Shown in pieces: positions 60,188 through 64,000 of a stretch of 64,000 nucleotides of DNA. The translations under genes were made by a program, and so were the position numbers. Positions within the stretch are counted from its first letter, which is position 1. Every line of letters starts with the position of its first letter. Below the pieces are notes generated by a model. It had not been told where the DNA came from. It worked only from the letters and a program-made list of their open reading frames with translations, and made no database searches. This DNA comes from JAOXRU01 sp965247735 (lineage in GTDB: Bacteria; Bacteroidota; Bacteroidia; Flavobacteriales; Flavobacteriaceae). The stretch is from contig CBDFHN010000001.1 of assembly GCA_965247735.1 (NCBI GenBank), positions 62,001 to 126,000 on the forward strand, read 5' to 3'.

Positions 60188-62050
60188 ATGAATAAAATTA
60201 CAATGTTTGTTATGGCATTTGCCATATCAGTAGTTGGCTATGCCCAAAATTTTGAAAGTAGAATACCAAATTCCAGCGACCTAGTAGTTGGAGTTAATGG
60301 TGATAATTTATTAGAACTACTTTCTCTGGAGGAGTTTAATGATTATGCTATAGCAAAAGAGTTATTTAAAGAATTTAATAGAGATGGAACTATATCTAAA
60401 ATCCAAGATTTTGGAGTTAATCTGGATAGTAAAGCATATTATTTTTTAGAAAGAAAAGATAAAGTTACTTATCATAATATATGGATTGCTTTAGAAGACC
60501 AACAAAAATTTATGAGTTTGTTTTCAAACGATAAAAAGGAAAAAATAGTAACTACTAATGGAGTTTCTCATCTTAGTAAAGATGAACTTTATTGGCTATG
60601 GAATGATAATAGCTTGTTGTTTACTGTTGCGATGTTAGATGACGATTATTTTGATGATGAAGAGACTTATAATACTGCAAAAGTAGAATTGTTAGATGAA
60701 GCCGAAGTTGTAGAAATTGAAGAGGTAGTGGAAACTGCAGTTGATGCTACAGAAGAAGTTGAAGAAACAGTTATTGAATCTACGGAAGAAGTAGAAATAG
60801 TAGAGGAAACAGTTGAACCAAAAGCAAACAACAATTATTATAATGATTACAATACAAAGTATACCTTAAAAAAAATAAAAGGATCACAATTGGCTTTAGC
60901 ACGTGGAAACATGTTGTTTAGTGGGCTTATCGTAAAGTCAATTTTGTCTAATTCTGAGTATACAGGAACTAGAGAAAAGAAAGCTGCTGCCTCGGTTTGG
61001 ATTAAAAATTATGGAGAATCTATGACCAAATTAATTTCTGGAATGGGTTTGTATAGAAAAGTATTAGGTGCTGATTTGGGTAATGCTGTTAATAAATATG
61101 GAATAGAAGCAATGTCAGGATCATTGTTTTTTGAAAAAGATGAAGTAAGGTTAGCAACTAGCGCCACTATTTCAAAAGAATGGCAACCTATTTTTAAAAG
61201 TATTTACAATAAAAAAATGGGGAGTAAGTTCTTTAAATATTTTAACGAAAATCAGGCTCTAGCATATTTCAGTACAGCCATAAATACTACTGCTGTTTTA
61301 GAAGAATATCCAGATATGATGGCTGATATCTATGGTGGAATAGCACCTAAGTATGCTGAAGAAATTGAATTGATGTCAGAATTTCTTAAAATAGCGTTAG
61401 ATGAAGAGGCTATTGGCGAACTTATCACTGGAGAGGCACTTTTTGTACTTACAGATATTAAAGAAAAAGAAATTACATACCAAGGGTATGAGTATGATGC
61501 AGATTACAATAGAACTGAAGTTACAAAAACTAAAAGTGAACTTAGACCAGAGTTTATTGCAATGATTGGTTCTAAAAAGAAAAACTTACTTGTAAAATTA
61601 GCAAAACTGGGAGTAAAGCATAATATACTTGAGGGTTTTGGAAGCTATTTTAAAGTAAACATACCAGAAAAAGAATTGTTGGATATCTATTTAACCGTTA
61701 AAGACGACATCCTTTTTGTAACGACTTCTGAAACTCAGGTAAAACAAATTATAACAGGTACAATGCTGAGCTCATCAGGTGTGCATAAAAATACAATTAG
61801 AAAAAATAGTACCGTAGCATTTGTTAATGGGAAAAAGATATTAGAAAAACTTCCTGAAGAAGAATTTTCAAGAAAAAGTGAGAGAGAGATTTTTTCGTTT
61901 GCAAACAAACATGTAAGTACAATGCAGATTACAGTAGGGAAGTTTAAAGGAAATAAAATGACTTCTGAAATAGTATTAGATACACCTATGGCAAAAGAAA
62001 ATTCTTTTAAGTACATTTTTGATGTAATAGAAGAGTTGGTAAAATTATAA
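60188..62050 (+). CDS. Large secreted protein, DUF4836-like
   Basis: This 620-residue protein has a signal peptide (MNKITMFVMAFAISVVGYAQ) and a mature start NFESRIPNSSDLVVGVNGDNLLELL that recalls DUF4836-type Bacteroidota envelope proteins; this is a weak match from memory. An acidic stretch at residues 150-210 is rich in Glu, Asp and Val and is likely disordered. The C-terminal half (about 230-620) is a long alpha/beta region. The neighbour at 62062 begins in the same way. Function unknown. Confidence 0.72.
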   Translation: MNKITMFVMAFAISVVGYAQNFESRIPNSSDLVVGVNGDNLLELLSLEEFNDYAIAKELFKEFNRDGTISKIQDFGVNLDSKAYYFLERKDKVTYHNIWIALEDQQKFMSLFSNDKKEKIVTTNGVSHLSKDELYWLWNDNSLLFTVAMLDDDYFDDEETYNTAKVELLDEAEVVEIEEVVETAVDATEEVEETVIESTEEVEIVEETVEPKANNNYYNDYNTKYTLKKIKGSQLALARGNMLFSGLIVKSILSNSEYTGTREKKAAASVWIKNYGESMTKLISGMGLYRKVLGADLGNAVNKYGIEAMSGSLFFEKDEVRLATSATISKEWQPIFKSIYNKKMGSKFFKYFNENQALAYFSTAINTTAVLEEYPDMMADIYGGIAPKYAEEIELMSEFLKIALDEEAIGELITGEALFVLTDIKEKEITYQGYEYDADYNRTEVTKTKSELRPEFIAMIGSKKKNLLVKLAKLGVKHNILEGFGSYFKVNIPEKELLDIYLTVKDDILFVTTSETQVKQIITGTMLSSSGVHKNTIRKNSTVAFVNGKKILEKLPEEEFSRKSEREIFSFANKHVSTMQITVGKFKGNKMTSEIVLDTPMAKENSFKYIFDVIEELVKL

Positions 62051-62061
62051 GATAATTACAA

Positions 62062-63441
62062 ATGAAAAAAAAGCTTGTTTATACCCTTGTCGGCATTGTA
62101 ATAATTATACTTTGTTGTTATTTTTATAGGTATAGACAGGCTTCTTTTTTTGAAGATCGCATTCCAAGTTCTGCAACTACAATTATCAATATTGATCTTC
62201 GTAAGATTGAAAATTCCTTATTAAAAGATATTGTTAAAAATCCAAGTACTGTATTTTCTTCTTCTAGTGAAGACGAAATAATTGTTGATGAAGAAGATGA
62301 GCATAACTTTGGAATAACAAAAGGAGTGAAAATTCCTAGAAATATTATTCTATATGCAAATAGCACATCACTTAAAGAAGGCTTTTATAGTAGTGTCTTG
62401 TCGTTAAAAGATGTGGAAGAACTACACAAGTACTTGCTTAACGAAGGTTTTGAATTGGACAAAAAAAATGAGTTGCAGTTATTTTATAAAGGTAATATCA
62501 TATTTGCTACTAGGGCAGAAGAGTTAATTATTGCGTACAAGTTAGAGGATAACATAGAAGGTATCGAAAAAGTATTTTCTGAACTGTTTGTTACCACAGA
62601 ATTTTTAACAAAAGATGATGAGTCTTTTAAGCAACTGGAAGCTAGTAAAAGTGAAATTACTATAGTAACTCCAGAATTGTTTTTAACCGCTAATTTTAAA
62701 AAAGGAAAATTTGTTGCTAATGGAATTGTAAATAATAGCCAAAATTATTTTAGAACCAATTCTTTAACGATGTCTTCTAAGAAGGATATTGCTTTTTTTA
62801 AGACACATATTAATCTTAAAACAAAAAAAGCAAGAGAGCAGTTAAAAGATTGGAAAGGGATGAAGGTATTATCAAACTATGCAAAGCTTAATACAGATAG
62901 TATTGTAAATAGCTGGAATGGAAGCTTTGATTTTGAACTAAATGATGTAAGTACTAAAATAGATACGATTGTAACGTATAGTTATGATGATGATTTTAAT
63001 AAGGTGGAAGCTAAAGTTGTTCATCAAGAAATTGTTCCTAAAATGCATTTAAGATTGGGAGAAATGGAAAAGAATGGATTGTATGATTATTTGGCAACAA
63101 AAGGAGCAATCAAAATAGCAGAAACGGACACATTATTTACATTAATACCTTTATATACTTTTTATGTCAACCATTCTCCTTTAGAAATTATGACATCAAA
63201 ATATAGTAATATATCAAAAAATATTAATTCCGAATTGCTTCTAGATTGTTATTTTAATATAGAAAATTATAAGACTTCAGGATTGTGGATTCCTAGTTAT
63301 ATAGAAGATATAACAGCATTTGAATCATTAGAAACGATATCATTAAAAGTAAAAACTAATGGCAGGTTTAATTTTACCATAGATCAGAAAAATACAAATC
63401 GATATTTTTTAGGAGAATTACTTTTCCCTAGTTTGGATTAA
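62062..63441 (+). CDS. Membrane-anchored protein related to the 60188 product
   Basis: This 459-residue protein has an N-terminal membrane helix (LVYTLVGIVIIILCCYFYRY) without a cleavage site. It then continues ASFFEDRIPSSATTIINIDLRKIENSLL, which parallels FESRIPNSSDLVVGVNGDNLLELL of the preceding protein. An acidic stretch DEIIVDEEDEHNF follows. The shared start and order suggest that the two are divergent paralogues. It is the last gene of the operon. Function unknown. Confidence 0.72.
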   Translation: MKKKLVYTLVGIVIIILCCYFYRYRQASFFEDRIPSSATTIINIDLRKIENSLLKDIVKNPSTVFSSSSEDEIIVDEEDEHNFGITKGVKIPRNIILYANSTSLKEGFYSSVLSLKDVEELHKYLLNEGFELDKKNELQLFYKGNIIFATRAEELIIAYKLEDNIEGIEKVFSELFVTTEFLTKDDESFKQLEASKSEITIVTPELFLTANFKKGKFVANGIVNNSQNYFRTNSLTMSSKKDIAFFKTHINLKTKKAREQLKDWKGMKVLSNYAKLNTDSIVNSWNGSFDFELNDVSTKIDTIVTYSYDDDFNKVEAKVVHQEIVPKMHLRLGEMEKNGLYDYLATKGAIKIAETDTLFTLIPLYTFYVNHSPLEIMTSKYSNISKNINSELLLDCYFNIENYKTSGLWIPSYIEDITAFESLETISLKVKTNGRFNFTIDQKNTNRYFLGELLFPSLD

Positions 63442-63450
63442 CTTAGAAAC

Positions 63451-63486
63451 AAAAAAAATACCCTAACTAGTATTAGAAAGGGTATT
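63451..63486 (-). terminator. Terminator between the convergent genes
   Basis: The arms AATACCCT / AGGGTATT (63457-63464, 63479-63486) form a hairpin. On the minus strand it is followed by TTTTTT (complement of 63451-63456), so it best serves the thioredoxin-fold gene. Confidence 0.7.
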
Positions 63487-63504
63487 AATAGTTATTTTTA
63501 TTAT

Positions 63505-64000
63505 TTACTTATCTGATTTAGAGGAATAGGTATTCCAGTCTTTATCTTTATATATATCATCACCAAAATATCTGGCAATTTTCATAAAACCATCAGGTTT
63601 TTGATATCCAGGAACTGGAGACAACACTTTTTTATTAGCATCTAGAAATATCACAGTAGGATAGCTTAATTTTCCTTGCATTAAAGTAGCGGCCAACTCA
63701 TGATAACCTCTTCTTCCTGATGCAATATATTTAAATGTTTTTCCTCTAAAAGTAATATCTTCTTTTTGCTCACCATCTAGTTTTACCATATAGAATTTGG
63801 TTTGCATATATGCAGCAACTTCTGGGTTCTGAAAAGTATCTTTGTCCATTTTTTTACACCATCCACACCAATCTGTGTATACATCTATAAAAATTTTCTT
63901 AGGATTTTTTTCAGACTCTGTTAATGCTACAGCTTCTTCAAAGCTAATCCAATTGACTACTTTACTTTTTTGTTGTGCATTTGTTATTTGACAACTACCT
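63505..64000 (-). CDS. Thioredoxin-fold protein, 5' end outside window
   Basis: The reading frame continues past the right edge, so the N-terminus is missing. At least 164 residues are present. The visible start GSCQITNAQQKSKVVNW looks like the end of an export signal, with GSC as a possible lipobox. The redox motif is DWCGWCKKM (CGWC encoded at 63856-63867). Later parts, KLSYPTVIFLDANKKVL and PVPGYQKPDGFMKI, are typical of periplasmic thioredoxin-like proteins. An internal Met at 63849 must not be taken as the start, because it would exclude the CGWC motif. Confidence 0.88.
   Translation of the reverse strand, partial: GSCQITNAQQKSKVVNWISFEEAVALTESEKNPKKIFIDVYTDWCGWCKKMDKDTFQNPEVAAYMQTKFYMVKLDGEQKEDITFRGKTFKYIASGRRGYHELAATLMQGKLSYPTVIFLDANKKVLSPVPGYQKPDGFMKIARYFGDDIYKDKDWNTYSSKSDK

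Noticed and set aside
1..64000. Mobile elements, CRISPR arrays, rRNA or tRNA genes
   Set aside because: No transposase, integrase, phage or plasmid gene, no regularly spaced repeats and no cloverleaf-like tRNA sequence were recognised. A tRNAscan-SE run would settle the tRNA question.

Overview
The window is AT-rich chromosomal DNA from a member of the Bacteroidota, most likely a marine-type Flavobacteriaceae. This rests on the gene set (BshC for bacillithiol, a LysM plus periplasmic-binding-protein fusion, the rpmB-rpmG-DUF4295-ftsY-rimO order, CarboxypepD_reg, M14 and DKNYY proteins) and on repeated matches to the Bacteroidota promoter -7 element TAnnTTTG. Almost the whole window is intact coding sequence. 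I see no rRNA, tRNA, CRISPR array, insertion sequence, prophage or plasmid gene.

Layout. 1-13,000: housekeeping and stress genes: AIM24-family protein, divergent oxyR/dps, a sodium:solute symporter divergent from recR, a 2-oxoacid dehydrogenase E2, an esterase-like hydrolase, a DnaQ-type exonuclease, a FAH hydrolase-Hpt-cinA operon, then rpmB-rpmG-DUF4295 and ftsY. 12,700-24,400: a putative zinc-protease lipoprotein, rimO, a DKNYY lipoprotein, a rhodanese/Crp-Fnr/quinone-reductase group, a SulP transporter, a CarboxypepD_reg protein, a large M14 peptidase and two small unknown genes. 24,400-29,050: a minus-strand operon (flavin-binding pyridoxamine-oxidase-like protein, DUF1272, two GNATs, one unknown) beside a MocR-type regulator with a clear operator. 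29,150-44,400: bshC, an Ig/DUF1566 lipoprotein, a PLP decarboxylase, guaA, LysM protein, DUF922, DUF3820, pyrG, yidC, mnmA and a nitronate monooxygenase.

The accessory and most interesting part is 44,400-63,450. A TPR histidine kinase and its LuxR-type regulator are followed by a membrane protein, a SIMPL-like protein and a homologue of LipL32, the major surface lipoprotein of pathogenic Leptospira. The same inverted repeat (CCCTG-N4-CAGGG) lies before the kinase and before the LipL32 operon, which suggests one regulon. Next come an orphan LuxR-type regulator, a small ORF whose promoter block is shared with the unrelated small gene at 23,918, and a membrane-anchored helical-repeat protein. 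A GbsR/MarR-type regulator has a 20-bp perfect inverted repeat on its own promoter. The same core (TTTCA-N8-TGAAA) precedes the adjacent operon of two duplicated membrane proteins, a methyltransferase and a TIGR01777 epimerase. A second SulP transporter, a 90-bp tandem repeat, an uncharacterised three-gene envelope operon and the 5'-truncated end of a thioredoxin-fold gene close the window.

Several start codons differ from the longest open frame. In rimO, guaA and the decarboxylase, an upstream TTG codon lies inside the -7 promoter element, so the downstream ATG is used here. Four genes (recR, guaA, the TPR kinase, the GbsR regulator) have the -7 element ending only 4-6 nt before the ATG, which suggests leaderless mRNAs. 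All functional calls come from reading motifs and remembered families; no database search was run.
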